This document shows, piece after piece, positions 42,820-52,647 of a stretch of 64,000 bases of DNA. This DNA comes from Mycobacterium persicum (GTDB lineage: Bacteria; Actinomycetota; Actinomycetes; Mycobacteriales; Mycobacteriaceae): assembly GCF_002086675.1 (NCBI RefSeq), contig NZ_MVIF01000021.1, forward strand, positions 1-64,000, written 5' to 3'. The position numbers and the translations under genes are program-made. A model generated the notes under the pieces. It made no database searches. It had not been told where the DNA came from and saw only the letters and a program-made list of their open reading frames with translations. Each line of letters starts with the position of its first letter. Positions within the stretch are counted from its first letter, which is position 1.

Positions 42820-44022
42820 TTAACTCACCGCGGCGAGCAGATCGGCACCCCAGCCGCTCGGCAGCATCGGCACCCGCGGACCGGCGACGAGTCCCTCGCC
42901 ATGCAGCACTGCCAACCCCGATGGCTGTGCGACGGTCGCCTCACCGACGGTGCCGGCAAATCCCCACGTCCCGGTACCCCGGTCGGAAGGCAGCACCGAC
43001 GCCGGCGTGGCCGCGGGCGTCGGCGCCACCGCCGAGACGGGCCTGACCGCCGGCGCCGTCGCACCATCTGCCGGCAGCCTCACCGGAGCAGATCCACCGC
43101 CCACCGCGGCAACCAGCACGGGGTCCGCCGTCTTCAGGTCGTCATCGACCGGCTCGGTGTCCACAGCCAGCTGGCTGCCCACGCCGATGCCGATCGGCAA
43201 CGCGGTCGACAACGACGTCGGCACCGCGATCAACGCGCCGGTCAGCACGAACGGCGTTGCGATCACCAGCAACGGCGGGCCGAAGATGAGGCCCAGGATC
43301 GCGAAGACGATCGCGTAGGTGAGGATCAGCAGCGGCGTGATCAGTGCGATCACGATCGTGTATGCGACCACGGCAAACAGGATCTCGAGCAATATCAGGA
43401 TGATATTGAGCAAGATCACGATGATGATCGGAAGTTCTCCCACCGCGGCAGCGGCGGGCAGGGCAGTGGCCGCGCCGGCTCCGGCGCCGAGCAGTACCGG
43501 CGCAGTCGCGGTCCGGGGCGCCGCCGCCACCGCCGCACCCGCAGCGGTCTCGTAGACGCTCATCGTGGTGGCCGCCTGGATCCACATCCGCACATAGTCG
43601 GCTTCATTGAGTGCGATCGGGATGGTGTTGATCCCAAAGAAATTTGTCGCCACCAGCACTCCGTGGGTGAGGTGGTTGGCGGCCAATTCCGCCAGCGTCG
43701 GCATCGCCGCCAGTGCCCCGGCATAGGCCGTCGCCGCGGTCTCGTGTTGGGTGGCCAGCGTCGCGCTGTCGGCACTGGCCTGGGTCAACCAGGCCAGATA
43801 AGGCAGATGCGCGGCCACATAGCGCTCGGCGCTCGGGCCTTGCCACGCCGCGGCCTGAACTGCGGCCAGTGCTGCGGTGAGTTCTTCTGCTACAGAGGCA
43901 TATTCGGTGCTCAGCGAGGTCCACCCCGCAGCGGCCGCCAGCAGCGGAGCGGATCCCGGGCCCGAACTCAGCAGCGCCGAATGCACCTCCGGCGGGGAGG
44001 CAATCCAGACCGGCGCCGTCAT
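42820..44022 (-). CDS. PPE family protein, PPE-PPW subgroup with hydrophobic central block
   Basis: This 400-residue protein has an N-terminal PPE domain (~1-175: [53 protein letters not shown]). A central block at ~195-270 is almost entirely Ile/Leu/Val ([23 protein letters not shown]...) and reads as about three membrane helices. The C-terminus has GFAGT and PMLPSGW, the GFxGT and PxxPxxW motifs of the PPW subgroup. No PE gene is adjacent. The strongly hydrophobic centre suggests membrane insertion after ESX export. M. tuberculosis has no PPE gene at this exact position (from memory). Confidence 0.92.
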   Translation of the reverse strand: MTAPVWIASPPEVHSALLSSGPGSAPLLAAAAGWTSLSTEYASVAEELTAALAAVQAAAWQGPSAERYVAAHLPYLAWLTQASADSATLATQHETAATAYAGALAAMPTLAELAANHLTHGVLVATNFFGINTIPIALNEADYVRMWIQAATTMSVYETAAGAAVAAAPRTATAPVLLGAGAGAATALPAAAAVGELPIIIVILLNIILILLEILFAVVAYTIVIALITPLLILTYAIVFAILGLIFGPPLLVIATPFVLTGALIAVPTSLSTALPIGIGVGSQLAVDTEPVDDDLKTADPVLVAAVGGGSAPVRLPADGATAPAVRPVSAVAPTPAATPASVLPSDRGTGTWGFAGTVGEATVAQPSGLAVLHGEGLVAGPRVPMLPSGWGADLLAAVS

Positions 44023-44287
44023 ACCGATCCGCCTGATGCGCCCGAGATCGGTCGGGCCCCGGCCGCGGCATCACCGACCCCGGACCGGTGAGGCATTACG
44101 CGCAGCATCACTACCGGCACTCCTTTAGCTGGCGATCTATTTGCATTCGGCCTACCTGCACGGCAAGGCCGTGGTCGACCACTGCACCGGGGTCTGGCTC
44201 ACGAGTTCGGGAATATCAAACTCACCCGGTACAACTCTTGTCAATTGTTGAGAAGCGCTACGGTTGCGCAGGTCGCGGCGAGGGCTC

Positions 44288-45427
44288 TCACGTTTCCGCG
44301 GGCTGCGTCTGCCACGTCCCATTGCGCATCACCGCTACCACCCGCAGGTCGCGGTCCAGCACAACGAGATCGGCGGCACAGCCGGCCCGCAGACCGCCGA
44401 TGTCCGCCAGCCCGAGCGCGCGGGCCGGAGTAACCGAGGTCATCTGCACCGCGGCGGCCAGCGTGTCGTCGTCGGGATCGGGTCCGGCCACGCTGCGAAA
44501 CAACTGATCCATGGTGGCCGTGCTGCCGGCGATGGTGGACGTCGCGCGCACCCGCGCTATGCCGGCCTCGACGTCGATCGGCACCGCGCCCAGCCGATAT
44601 GCCCCGTCGCCGCATCCGGCCGCGGCCATCGCGTCGGTGATCAGCGCCACCCGGCCGGGGCCGACGGCCGCGATCGCCGCTCGCACCACCGCGGGGTGGA
44701 CGTGGACGCCGTCGGCGATCAGTTCGACCGTCACCCGAGGATCCTCCAGCAGGGCCAGCGCCGGCCCGGGCGCGCGATGGTCCAGCGGTGGCATCGCGTT
44801 GAACAGGTGGGTCGCCACCGTCGCACCGAGCCCCACGGCATGTCTGGCCTGTTCGTACGTCGCATTCGAATGGCCCACTGCCACAACAATATTCGCGTCC
44901 AGAAAACGGCGGATCGCCTGGTCCGCACCGGGCAGTTCGGGGGCCAGCGTGACCATCCGAATGGCGCCGTCCGCGGCGGCCAGCACCGTGTCGATCTCGG
45001 CCGGATCCGGGGCACGCATCTGCGTGGGGTCATGTGCGCCGCAGCGCGCCGGGCTCAACCACGGCCCTTCCAGATGGATACCGGCGACAGCGCCCGACCG
45101 GGTCGCGTCGGCGGCCCGAGCCACCGCGTCGAGCAGCTCCGCCGGCCCGGCGGTGACCAGGCTGGCCAGCATGGTCGTGGTGCCATGCCGCAGGTGAAAG
45201 CCGGCCGCCCGGGCGATGTGCCCGTCGGTGCAGGACGCGCCGCCGCCGCCGTGCACGTGCATGTCGACGAAACCGGGCACCACAACGGCGTCGGGGAAAT
45301 CGACATCGGCCGGCTGCGCTGGCCGGCCGGCACCGCAGCTCGAAATCGTGCGGCCCGCGGTGTGCACCCAGCCCGGCCGGCACACTCGGCCGTCGATGAC
45401 CGCGGTGCCGGCACAGACCAGGGTCAC
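44288..45427 (-). CDS. nagA: N-acetylglucosamine-6-phosphate deacetylase
   Basis: This 379-residue amidohydrolase yields glucosamine-6-phosphate and acetate during amino-sugar recycling. Motifs are VVPGFVDMHVHGGGG (metal site), GIHLEGPWLSPARCGAHD, VGHSNATYEQA, THLFNAMPPLDHR and LIADGVHVHP. The catalytic Asp lies in LITDAMAAAG. The start is GTG 45427, which overlaps the sugI stop as GTGA and gives VTLVCAGTAVIDG. This is the Rv3332 position. The longer frame to 45886 is not supported because it runs through the transporter gene. Confidence 0.94.
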   Translation of the reverse strand: MTLVCAGTAVIDGRVCRPGWVHTAGRTISSCGAGRPAQPADVDFPDAVVVPGFVDMHVHGGGGASCTDGHIARAAGFHLRHGTTTMLASLVTAGPAELLDAVARAADATRSGAVAGIHLEGPWLSPARCGAHDPTQMRAPDPAEIDTVLAAADGAIRMVTLAPELPGADQAIRRFLDANIVVAVGHSNATYEQARHAVGLGATVATHLFNAMPPLDHRAPGPALALLEDPRVTVELIADGVHVHPAVVRAAIAAVGPGRVALITDAMAAAGCGDGAYRLGAVPIDVEAGIARVRATSTIAGSTATMDQLFRSVAGPDPDDDTLAAAVQMTSVTPARALGLADIGGLRAGCAADLVVLDRDLRVVAVMRNGTWQTQPAET

Positions 45428-46785
45428 TGAGGCCCCGGGGCCTGGGAAGGTTCGGTAGGCCAGTGGCCGCCGTTCTCCCAGTAACGCTGGATCTCCTCGA
45501 GTTCGCGGCCCTTGGTCTCCGGCGCATATCCGAGCACCACTACGAAGGCGATCACGGTCAGCGCCCCGAAGAGCGCGAAAACGGCTGCGCCGCCGAGCCA
45601 ATGCAGCATGGTGAGAAATAGGGCGGCAACGATCGCGTTGCCCGTCAGCGTCGAGGTGAGCATCGCGCTCGACCCCATCGACCGCAGCCGGGCGGGGAAG
45701 CTTTCGCCGGCGTACACCCAGACCAGCGAGCCGAACCCGAAGTTGAAGCCGACGATGAACAGCAGCACCCCGCCGAATCCGCCGATCAGTCCGCTGCCGG
45801 CGCTGTGGGCGAAGGTCACGACCAGTACGCCGTCCGCGGCGATCATCATCGCGATGCCTGACAGCAGGATCGGGCGCCGTCCCCACCGGTCGACGGAAAA
45901 CAGCGAGACGAAGACCGCCGACAATCCGGCCAGCTGCACCAGCGCCGGCAGTCCCAACAACGCGAAATCACCCGTGAAACCCATGGCCGCAAAGATCCGT
46001 GGGCTGTAATAGATGATCGCGTTGATCCCGGTGATCTGGACCAGAAAGCCGAGGCTGACCACGAACAAGGTGGCGCGCCGATACGGCGGTCGCAGCATCT
46101 CGGAAATCCGTCCGCTGCCTTCGCCGAGTGCGGCGGCCATGTCGGCCAGCTGGGTATCGACGGTGGCCTCGGATTCGATGCGCAGCAGCGCCGTTCGTGC
46201 CTCGTCGGCTCGGCCCTTGAGCAGATACCACCGGGCGGTGTCGGGCAGCCGCGCCAAGAACGGCAGCAGCAGCGTGGCGGGCACCGCCGCGAGCCCCAGG
46301 ATCCACCGCCAGCCATGCGCGCCGGCCAGCAGGTAAGCCACCAGGTAGCCCAGGATGATGCCGCTGAGAATGGCCACCTGATAGGCGGTCAGCAACGACC
46401 CGCGCACCGCCGCCGGCGCGGATTCGGCCACGTACACCGGAACCACCACCACCGCCACGCCGATCGTCACTCCCAGCAGCAGGCGGGCGATCAGCAGCAT
46501 CGGAAACGACACGGCCGACGCGCCGAGCAGCGCGAACACCGCGAAGCCGGCAGTGAGCAGCACCGTCGACTTACTGCGCCCGATAGCGTTGGCCAGCACG
46601 CCGGCCCCGAGCGCCCCGATGATCTGGCCGATCACCACCGTCGTGGTCAGCAGCTCCTGCTGGCGGGTGGTGAGACTGAACTCCTCGGTGACGAACAGCA
46701 GCGCGCCGGCGATACTGGACAAGTCGTAGCCGTAGATGAGGCCGACGCTGGCCGCGGTGAGCCCGACCTGTATTCCCCGCTGCAC
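45424..46785 (-). CDS. sugI: Sugar transporter of the major facilitator superfamily (SugI-like)
   Basis: The protein is about 453 residues if started at GTG 46785 (VQRGIQVGLTAASVGLIYGYDLSSIAGALL). Twelve hydrophobic helices are visible. Sugar-porter motifs include GRSKSTVLLTAG, VPVYVAESAPAAVRGSLLTAYQVAI, RLPDTARWYLLKGRADEA in the central loop, and FSVDRWGRRPILLSG. The frame stays open to 46881, but that N-terminus would overlap the upstream PH-like gene. The start at 46785 leaves a seven-base gap to that gene's stop. It is coupled to nagA downstream, so an amino sugar is a reasonable but unproven substrate. Confidence 0.88.
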   Translation of the reverse strand: MQRGIQVGLTAASVGLIYGYDLSSIAGALLFVTEEFSLTTRQQELLTTTVVIGQIIGALGAGVLANAIGRSKSTVLLTAGFAVFALLGASAVSFPMLLIARLLLGVTIGVAVVVVPVYVAESAPAAVRGSLLTAYQVAILSGIILGYLVAYLLAGAHGWRWILGLAAVPATLLLPFLARLPDTARWYLLKGRADEARTALLRIESEATVDTQLADMAAALGEGSGRISEMLRPPYRRATLFVVSLGFLVQITGINAIIYYSPRIFAAMGFTGDFALLGLPALVQLAGLSAVFVSLFSVDRWGRRPILLSGIAMMIAADGVLVVTFAHSAGSGLIGGFGGVLLFIVGFNFGFGSLVWVYAGESFPARLRSMGSSAMLTSTLTGNAIVAALFLTMLHWLGGAAVFALFGALTVIAFVVVLGYAPETKGRELEEIQRYWENGGHWPTEPSQAPGPQ

Positions 46786-46792
46786 GGACAGC

Positions 46793-47119
46793 TCAGCTCG
46801 CCGACACCCGGGCCTTGAGTAACTCGATGACGTGGTCGGGATCCTCTGGGGTGATGCACGGTTTGACCCGGCTGCCCACATCGAGGATCAGCAGGGTGTT
46901 CTTGCTGCCCCGTTTGACGTCCAGCGGGAACCAGTAGCGCGGGTCGGTCGCGCCCCACAGGCGACCCTTGCCGGACGCCCAGCCCATCTGTTCGGTCTTG
47001 ATGCTTTTGATGTCGCGGTAGGCGATTCGCTTCGACGTAGCAAACGGGAAATAGTAGCGGCGGATGGTGATGCAGTCGTCATCCAGGAGCACGCCGGCGT
47101 CCTCGTACAGGGCAGTCAT
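46793..47119 (-). CDS. Small PH-domain-like protein of unknown function
   Basis: A 108-residue soluble protein with a beta-rich pattern (DDDCITIRRYYFPFATSKRIAYRDIKSIKT, RYWFPLDVKRGSKNTLLILDVGSRVKPCITPED) and a C-terminal helix (PDHVIELLKARVSAS). This layout resembles bacterial pleckstrin-homology-like domains, but the assignment is by eye. It sits between dacB1 and sugI on the same strand with gaps of 10 and 7 bases, so it is probably in one operon with them. Confidence 0.75.
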   Translation of the reverse strand: MTALYEDAGVLLDDDCITIRRYYFPFATSKRIAYRDIKSIKTEQMGWASGKGRLWGATDPRYWFPLDVKRGSKNTLLILDVGSRVKPCITPEDPDHVIELLKARVSAS

Positions 47120-47129
47120 CTCGCAGAGT

Positions 47130-48356
47130 CTAGTGCTGAGCGCGGCTATTCATCGACCGTGCGACCATGATCAACCCGAACACGACGATGGCGCCGATCA
47201 CCGCGACCCCGACCCGAACCGGCAAAGCGTCGGCCGAAGACATGAACCCGGCCGCCTGCGACGCATCGGGCTGCCGGTTGCTTGGTTTGTCCTTGCCCGA
47301 CGCCAGGGCCGGGTCGGGCTCGATCAGCGAACCGATCTGAGTGCCCTGGGGGGTACTGAAGCCGTAGTCCAGCAGGTGGGCGGCTTGTTCCCAGGGCGCG
47401 ATCGGCTGTCGGGTGCCGTGCAGCAGCACCGCCATCAGGCGTCGGCCGTTGCGGTTGGCCGCGCCGACGAACGTCTGGCCGGCGTCGTCGGTGTAACCGG
47501 TCTTGCCGCCCAGGGCACCCGGGTAGTGATACAGCAGCTGGTTGTCGTTTTCCAGTTCGTAGCCGGGATGGTCGCCGTGGCCGGGGAAGTCGTAGCTGCG
47601 GGTGGCGACGATGTCGGCGAACGTGGGGTTGCGCCACGCGTAGCGATAGAACAGCCCGATGTCGTAGGCCGAGGTGCTCATGCCCGGCCCGTCGAGTCCG
47701 GACGGCGTCGCCACCCGGGTGTCGCGCCCGCCCAGCTTGGCGGCCAGCACGTTGATTTTCTCCAGTGCCATCTGCATGCCGCCGAGTTGGCGGGCCAACG
47801 CGTGCGCGGCGTCGTTGCCCGAATGCATCAGCAGGCCGTGCAGCAGCTGGTTGACGGTGTAGCTGCCGCCGGCGTCGACGCCGACCTTGGTGCCCTCGGC
47901 GGCCGCGTCGTCGTCGGTGCCGGCGACCGCCTTGTTGAGGTTCAGCTCGTTGATCGCGGCCATCGCGACCAGCACCTTGATGATGCTGGCCGGGCGGTGC
48001 CGGCCGTGCGGATCGCGGGCGGCGATGACGGCGCCGCTGTCCAGGTCGGCCACCAGCCATGCCTCCGCGGAGACGTCGCCCGGTACCGCCGGGGTGTCGG
48101 GTGCGGTGATGATGCCGCAGCCGGCCAGGGCGTTGCCGCCGACCGGTGTCGGGGGCACCGCCAGCGGCAGCGGCGGGTCACCGGCCGTCGGGACTTCCGA
48201 GGAGTCCACCGCGGGCGGGGTGGACACCTTGTACGGGCAATTTCCGGCGCCGTTGGCCTCCGCATTGGGTTCGGCGTGTGCGGTCGGCACAGCGGCCGGC
48301 GCGGTCGCCAGGAATGCTGCTGCGACCAGGCACGATGCTGCACGTAAGAGGTCCAT
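47130..48356 (-). CDS. dacB1: D-alanyl-D-alanine carboxypeptidase DacB1
   Basis: This 408-residue penicillin-binding protein trims the terminal D-Ala from peptidoglycan stem peptides. It starts [28 protein letters not shown], a clear signal peptide. Catalytic motifs are SxxK in [17 protein letters not shown] in [13 protein letters not shown] and KTG in [16 protein letters not shown]-terminal membrane anchor is present ([23 protein letters not shown]). The start at 48356 puts the signal peptide first; the open frame to 48470 runs into the palindromic promoter of the divergent gene. It matches Rv3330 in length (about 405). Confidence 0.95.
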   Translation of the reverse strand: MDLLRAASCLVAAAFLATAPAAVPTAHAEPNAEANGAGNCPYKVSTPPAVDSSEVPTAGDPPLPLAVPPTPVGGNALAGCGIITAPDTPAVPGDVSAEAWLVADLDSGAVIAARDPHGRHRPASIIKVLVAMAAINELNLNKAVAGTDDDAAAEGTKVGVDAGGSYTVNQLLHGLLMHSGNDAAHALARQLGGMQMALEKINVLAAKLGGRDTRVATPSGLDGPGMSTSAYDIGLFYRYAWRNPTFADIVATRSYDFPGHGDHPGYELENDNQLLYHYPGALGGKTGYTDDAGQTFVGAANRNGRRLMAVLLHGTRQPIAPWEQAAHLLDYGFSTPQGTQIGSLIEPDPALASGKDKPSNRQPDASQAAGFMSSADALPVRVGVAVIGAIVVFGLIMVARSMNSRAQH

Positions 48357-48434
48357 CGGTGTGCAGATTAGGCGATCGGTGGCCGGATCGCCGGGCGCCG
48401 CGCTGTGACTGGTGAGGCGGAAGTTAAAAATATC

Positions 48435-48472
48435 AGTTGACAGTGTCGATGAGCTATATGACACTGTCAACT
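48435..48472 (+). promoter_or_regulatory. 13-bp perfect palindrome overlapping a TTGACA -35 box (putative operator)
   Basis: AGTTGACAGTGTC (48435-48447) and GACACTGTCAACT (48460-48472) are perfect inverted copies separated by 12 bases. The left arm contains TTGACA, a consensus -35. The right arm ends four bases before the ATG of the MerR-type gene at 48476. This is the position expected for an autoregulatory site. It could also influence the divergent dacB1 gene, whose start is 79 bases away. Confidence 0.7.
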
Positions 48473-48475
48473 AGC

Positions 48476-49063
48476 ATGCCATCACTTCTCACGCTGCCCG
48501 AATTCGCCGCGCTGGCCGCCACGGCCGTGCGGGCGTCTGGCGCCGCACCGGAAAACCGCCAAGCCAAGGCGGTGCCGGCGCAACGGATGATCCGGTACTA
48601 CACGGCGCGTGGTTTGCTGCCGCGCCCCGGAACCCGAGGCCGCGCACTGACCTATGGGCGCACTCACCTGCTGCGCCTGGTCGCCGTCAAGCGGCTGCAG
48701 GGCAAGGGCTTGTCGCTGGAGGAGATCAGCGACCGGTTGGCCTCGATGTCGCCGGCAGAGCTGGCCTCGCTGGCCGCGGTCCCGGCCGGCGTCATACCGG
48801 CCGACCTCGGGGATCCCGAGCCCGCGGAACCGTCGCGGGCGGCCGGCCGCTTCTGGCGCGCCGTGCCCCAGACCGCCCCGGCGCCGGACGCTGCCCCGGC
48901 CGTCACGGACGTCCACGACGTTCACGCCGTCCGGCTCTCCGACACCGTCACGGTGCTGATCGACGGCCCGCTCCCGGCGCTCGACACCTTGCGGCAGGCC
49001 GCCGCGCCGTTGCTGGACCTGCTCGCCGCCACCCGAGTCGAAACCCGAAAGGACGCCCCATGA
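48476..49063 (+). CDS. MerR-type transcriptional regulator, probable autoregulator
   Basis: This 195-residue protein has a MerR-like winged helix at ~35-95: RMIRYYTARGLLPRPGTRGRALTYGRTHLLRLVAVKRLQGKGLSLEEISDRLASM. The usual N-terminal helix is preceded by about 30 extra residues. The C-terminus (~150-195) ends in LSDTVTVLIDGPLPALDTLRQAAAPLLDLLAATR and may serve dimerisation or sensing. There are no cysteines for metal or redox sensing, so it is not a classical metal-responsive MerR. Its stop overlaps the ATG of the VIT/vWA gene. In-frame ATGs at 48449 and 48458 lie inside the palindrome, so 48476 is preferred; no good ribosome binding site precedes it, and the mRNA may be leaderless. Confidence 0.82.
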   Translation: MPSLLTLPEFAALAATAVRASGAAPENRQAKAVPAQRMIRYYTARGLLPRPGTRGRALTYGRTHLLRLVAVKRLQGKGLSLEEISDRLASMSPAELASLAAVPAGVIPADLGDPEPAEPSRAAGRFWRAVPQTAPAPDAAPAVTDVHDVHAVRLSDTVTVLIDGPLPALDTLRQAAAPLLDLLAATRVETRKDAP

Positions 49064-51294
49064 GTACGAAATTGCTGCCCCTGATTACGGTGACACCCGG
49101 ACCGGCGGGCAGGCCGACATGCGGCGAGCTCAGCTCGGCGGATGGGCGGCGGCTGCCGCTACGGGCGATCAGCGTGGACACCGTGGTCGTCGGGATGACC
49201 GCGACGTCGACCGTGCGGCAACGTTTCGCCAATACCGGTGAAACCAGCATCGAGGCGACCTACGTGTTCCCGTTGCCGGCCCGCGCGGGCGTCACCGATT
49301 TCGTCGCCGACCTGGCCGGGCGGCGGGTGGTCGGCGTGCTCAAGGAGCGCGCCCAAGCCCGCTCCGACTACGAGCAGGCCTTGGCCGCGGGCCAGCGCGC
49401 CGCGATTGTGGAGGAGGACCGCTCCGACGTGTTCTCGGTGCGGGTGGGCAATCTCGGGCCGGGCGAGGAAGCCACCATCGAGATGCGGCTTACCGGCCCG
49501 CTGGCCTTCGAGGACGGCGAGGCCACCTTCCGCTTCCCGCTGGTGGTCGCCCCGCGATACACCACCGGAACCCCGCTGCCCGGTGACCAGACCGGTCCGG
49601 GATGGGCGCACGACACCGACGCGGTACCGGACGCGTCGCGGGTGACCCCGCCGCAGCTTGCGGAGGTCGACGAGCGCCCCGACGTGCAGATCTCGGTGAC
49701 CGTCGACGGCGGCGGCCTGCCCGTCGCGGACCTGCGGTCCTCGCTTCCGACGACCGTTCTGGAAGCCTCCGCCGACGGGCTGACCCGGCTGCGGCTGGAG
49801 CCGGGCGCCCGCGCCGACCGTGATTTCGTGCTGCGGTTCCGTGTCGACCGCGGCGAGCTGGCGTCGTCGGCACTGCTGGTCCCGGATGCCGACGGTGATG
49901 AAGGCACCTGGTTGGTCACCGTGGTGCCGCCCGCGCAGCCGTCCAGCGCCGCGCGCGATGTCGTCGTGGTGCTGGATCGCTCGGGGTCGATGGGCGGCTG
50001 GAAAATGGTCGCCGCCCGGCGAGCGGCAGGGCGCATTGTGGACATGCTCGACACCGTCGACCGGTTCTGCGTGCTGGCCTTCGACGATCGGATCGATACG
50101 CCGCCGGAGATGGCGCCGGGGTTGCTCGCCGGTTCGGATCAGAACCGGTTCGCGGCGGCGTCCTGGCTGGGCTCGTTGCGCAGCCGGGGCGGGACGGAAA
50201 TGGCCCAGCCGCTGCGTCAGGCCGTGCAGATGCTCGCCGGTTCGGGGGAGGACCGGCAGGCCAGCGTGGTGTTGGTGACCGATGGCCAGATCAGCGGGGA
50301 GGACCACCTGCTGCGGTTGTTGGCGCCCGCGATCGGGCGAACCCGCCTCTACTGCGTCGGCATCGACCGGGCCGTCAACGCCGGCTTCCTGGACCGGCTG
50401 GCCCGGCTGGGCAACGGGCGGGCCGAGCTGGTCGAATCCGAGGCCCGGCTGGACGAGGCGATGTCCAGGCTGGCCCGGACCATCGGGCGGCCGGCGCTGA
50501 CCTCGGTGCGGGTGCGCGCCGACGGTATCGAGATCGTCGACGGCAGCATCACGCCCAGCCGGGTGCCCGACGCCTTCGCCGGGGTGCCCTGCGTGATCTC
50601 GGGGCGCTATCGCGGCCCGGTTACCGAAGTGACGCTGCGCGTCGACGCCGACGCCCCTGACGGCCCGTTCCGGTTGGCTCTACCCGCCCGGATGGCAGCA
50701 GAAGCTGTTGCGGTGCAGACGATTTGGGCGCGGTCGGTAGTGCGTGACCTGGAGGACGACTACGCGTCGGGCCGCAACTCCGAGGAGCTGGCCGAGCGTC
50801 TGGTGGCGCATTCGATCCGGTTCGGGGTGCTGTCGAGGTTCACCGCGTTCGTGGCCATCGATCCCGAACACACCGAGGCCGGCCCGCTCACCGAGGTCGT
50901 GCAGCCCGTCGAGCTGCCGTCGGGATGGGTGGCATCGGCCGTGGGCTTCCTGCCGGCCCCGGCGGCAGCCGCGGCCCGCGGTCTCACCGCGATAAAGGAC
51001 GCCGTACCGCTTGCCGGTGCGCCGGTCGCCCGTAACCGCGCCCTCAAGGAACTGCTCAAGCTGCTGGAGAAGGGACTGGCTGGCGGCGACGACTCCGGAC
51101 GCGACACGGTCTGCGCGGAACTGACCGCGCATCGCGACGCGGCGACCGATCCCGCGCTGACGGCGGCGCTCACGGTGCTGTGCGACGCGCTGACCAGGTA
51201 CCTGTGCAGCCCGACCGAGGAAGGGGCGCAGCAGGTGCTCGAGGCCGCCGGGGCCGTCAAGAAGCTGCTTCCCAAGCGACGCTTCTGGGTCTAA
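49060..51294 (+). CDS. VIT and vWA domain protein
   Basis: This 744-residue protein has an N-terminal VIT domain (~35-160: VVVGMTATSTVRQRFANTGETSIEATYVFPLPARAGVTDF..., RSDVFSVRVGNLGPGEEATIEM). A vWA domain follows at ~305-470 with MIDAS DRSGSM, a Thr in SRGGTEMAQPL and Asp in VTDGQ. The C-terminal ~170 residues are helical, and their role is unclear. There is no signal peptide, so it is cytoplasmic, unlike secreted inter-alpha-trypsin inhibitors. The MIDAS residues are intact, implying metal-dependent protein binding. It forms a two-gene operon with the MerR-type regulator (ATGA overlap). It ends in a four-base overlap with the convergent aminotransferase gene. Confidence 0.88.
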   Translation: MSTKLLPLITVTPGPAGRPTCGELSSADGRRLPLRAISVDTVVVGMTATSTVRQRFANTGETSIEATYVFPLPARAGVTDFVADLAGRRVVGVLKERAQARSDYEQALAAGQRAAIVEEDRSDVFSVRVGNLGPGEEATIEMRLTGPLAFEDGEATFRFPLVVAPRYTTGTPLPGDQTGPGWAHDTDAVPDASRVTPPQLAEVDERPDVQISVTVDGGGLPVADLRSSLPTTVLEASADGLTRLRLEPGARADRDFVLRFRVDRGELASSALLVPDADGDEGTWLVTVVPPAQPSSAARDVVVVLDRSGSMGGWKMVAARRAAGRIVDMLDTVDRFCVLAFDDRIDTPPEMAPGLLAGSDQNRFAAASWLGSLRSRGGTEMAQPLRQAVQMLAGSGEDRQASVVLVTDGQISGEDHLLRLLAPAIGRTRLYCVGIDRAVNAGFLDRLARLGNGRAELVESEARLDEAMSRLARTIGRPALTSVRVRADGIEIVDGSITPSRVPDAFAGVPCVISGRYRGPVTEVTLRVDADAPDGPFRLALPARMAAEAVAVQTIWARSVVRDLEDDYASGRNSEELAERLVAHSIRFGVLSRFTAFVAIDPEHTEAGPLTEVVQPVELPSGWVASAVGFLPAPAAAAARGLTAIKDAVPLAGAPVARNRALKELLKLLEKGLAGGDDSGRDTVCAELTAHRDAATDPALTAALTVLCDALTRYLCSPTEEGAQQVLEAAGAVKKLLPKRRFWV

Positions 51295-52616
51295 AAGCGC
51301 ACCTGGCCGAGCACCGCGCGCAGCGTGGTTTCGATGGTGTCGAATTCGGCCTGACCGCTGATCAGCGGTGGCGCCAGCTGGATCACCGGATCGCCGCGGT
51401 CGTCGGTGCGGCAATACAGCCCGGCCTCGAACAGCGCCGCGGACACCCGGCTCAACAGCGATCGGCGTTCCTCGCCGGTGAAGGTCTGCCTGGTCGCCTG
51501 GTCTTTGACCAGTTCGATGCTGAAGAAGAAGCCCTCGCCGCGCACCTCGCCAACGATCGGCAGGTCGTAAAGCCTTTCCAAGGTGGCTCGCAGTACGGGG
51601 GAGTGCTGCTTGACGCGGTCGTTGAGGCCCTCGCGTTCGAAGATGTCGAGGTTGGCCAGCGCGACGGCCGTCGACACCGGATGACCGCCGAAGGTGTAGC
51701 CGTGGGCAAACATTGTCGTGGCGTCGTTGAACGGCTCGAACACCCGGTCGCTGGCGATCATGGCGCCCAGCGGTGAGTAGCCCGACGTCAGGCCCTTGGC
51801 GCAGGTGATCATGTCGGGCACATAACCGAAGTCGTCACAGGCGAACATCGACCCGATCCGCCCGAACGCGCAGATCACCTCGTCGGAGACCAACAACACG
51901 TCGTATGCGTCGCAGATCTCGCGGACGCGCTGGAAATAGCCCGGCGGCGGCGGGATGGAGCCGCCGGCGTTCTGCACCGGTTCCAAGAACACCGCGGCGA
52001 CGGTGTCCGGGCCCTCGAATTCGATCGCCTCGGCGATCCGGTCGGCCGCCCACCGCCCGAACACCGTGACATCGGTGTCGAAGGGCTCGGGCGCGCGGTA
52101 GAAGTTGGTGTTGGGCACCCGGAACCCACCCGGGGTCACCGGCTCGAACGGCGCCTTGTACGCCGGCAGGCCGGTGATCGCCAGCGCGCCCTGCGTGGTG
52201 CCGTGGTAGGCGACCGAGCGCGAAATGACCTTGTGCTTACCGGGTTTGCCGGTGAGCTTGAAGAACTGCTTGGCCACTTTCCAGGCCGTCTCGACGGCCT
52301 CGGTGCCGCCGCTGGTGAAGAACACCCGGTTCAGGTCGCCGGGCGCGTAGGCGGCGAGACGCTCGGCGAGCTCGATCGCCGTCGGGGTGGCATAACCCCA
52401 CAGCGGGAAGTACGACAGTGTGCCGGCCTGGTGGGCGGCGGCCTCGGCGAGTTCGGCACGGCCGTGACCGACCTGCACCACGAACAGCCCGGACAGGGCG
52501 TCGAGGTAGCTTTTGCCGCGGTCGTCGTAGATGGTGACGCCGTCGCCGCGGGTGATGACCGGCGGCGTGATCCCCGCGCCGTGGCGGGCGAAATGTAGCC
52601 AGAGGTTGCTCGTCAT
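51291..52616 (-). CDS. Class III (omega) PLP-dependent aminotransferase (Rv3329-like)
   Basis: This 441-residue aminotransferase starts MTSNLWLHFARHGAGITPPVITRGDGVTIYDDRGKSYLDALSGL. Motifs include FFTSGGTEAVETAWK, SVAYHGTTQGALAITG, LLVSDEVICAFGRIGSMFACD and the PLP lysine in MITCAKGLTSGYSPLGAMIAS. The fold and length match omega-amino-acid:pyruvate aminotransferases. The amino donor is unknown. The position next to sigJ matches Rv3329. Confidence 0.93.
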   Translation of the reverse strand: MTSNLWLHFARHGAGITPPVITRGDGVTIYDDRGKSYLDALSGLFVVQVGHGRAELAEAAAHQAGTLSYFPLWGYATPTAIELAERLAAYAPGDLNRVFFTSGGTEAVETAWKVAKQFFKLTGKPGKHKVISRSVAYHGTTQGALAITGLPAYKAPFEPVTPGGFRVPNTNFYRAPEPFDTDVTVFGRWAADRIAEAIEFEGPDTVAAVFLEPVQNAGGSIPPPPGYFQRVREICDAYDVLLVSDEVICAFGRIGSMFACDDFGYVPDMITCAKGLTSGYSPLGAMIASDRVFEPFNDATTMFAHGYTFGGHPVSTAVALANLDIFEREGLNDRVKQHSPVLRATLERLYDLPIVGEVRGEGFFFSIELVKDQATRQTFTGEERRSLLSRVSAALFEAGLYCRTDDRGDPVIQLAPPLISGQAEFDTIETTLRAVLGQVRF

Positions 52617-52647
52617 TTGTTCGCGAGCGTAGCGCTACCCTCGGGCT

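Noticed and set aside
46786-46881. N-terminal extension of the sugar transporter
   Set aside because: It overlaps the PH-like gene, is not hydrophobic and has no family resemblance.
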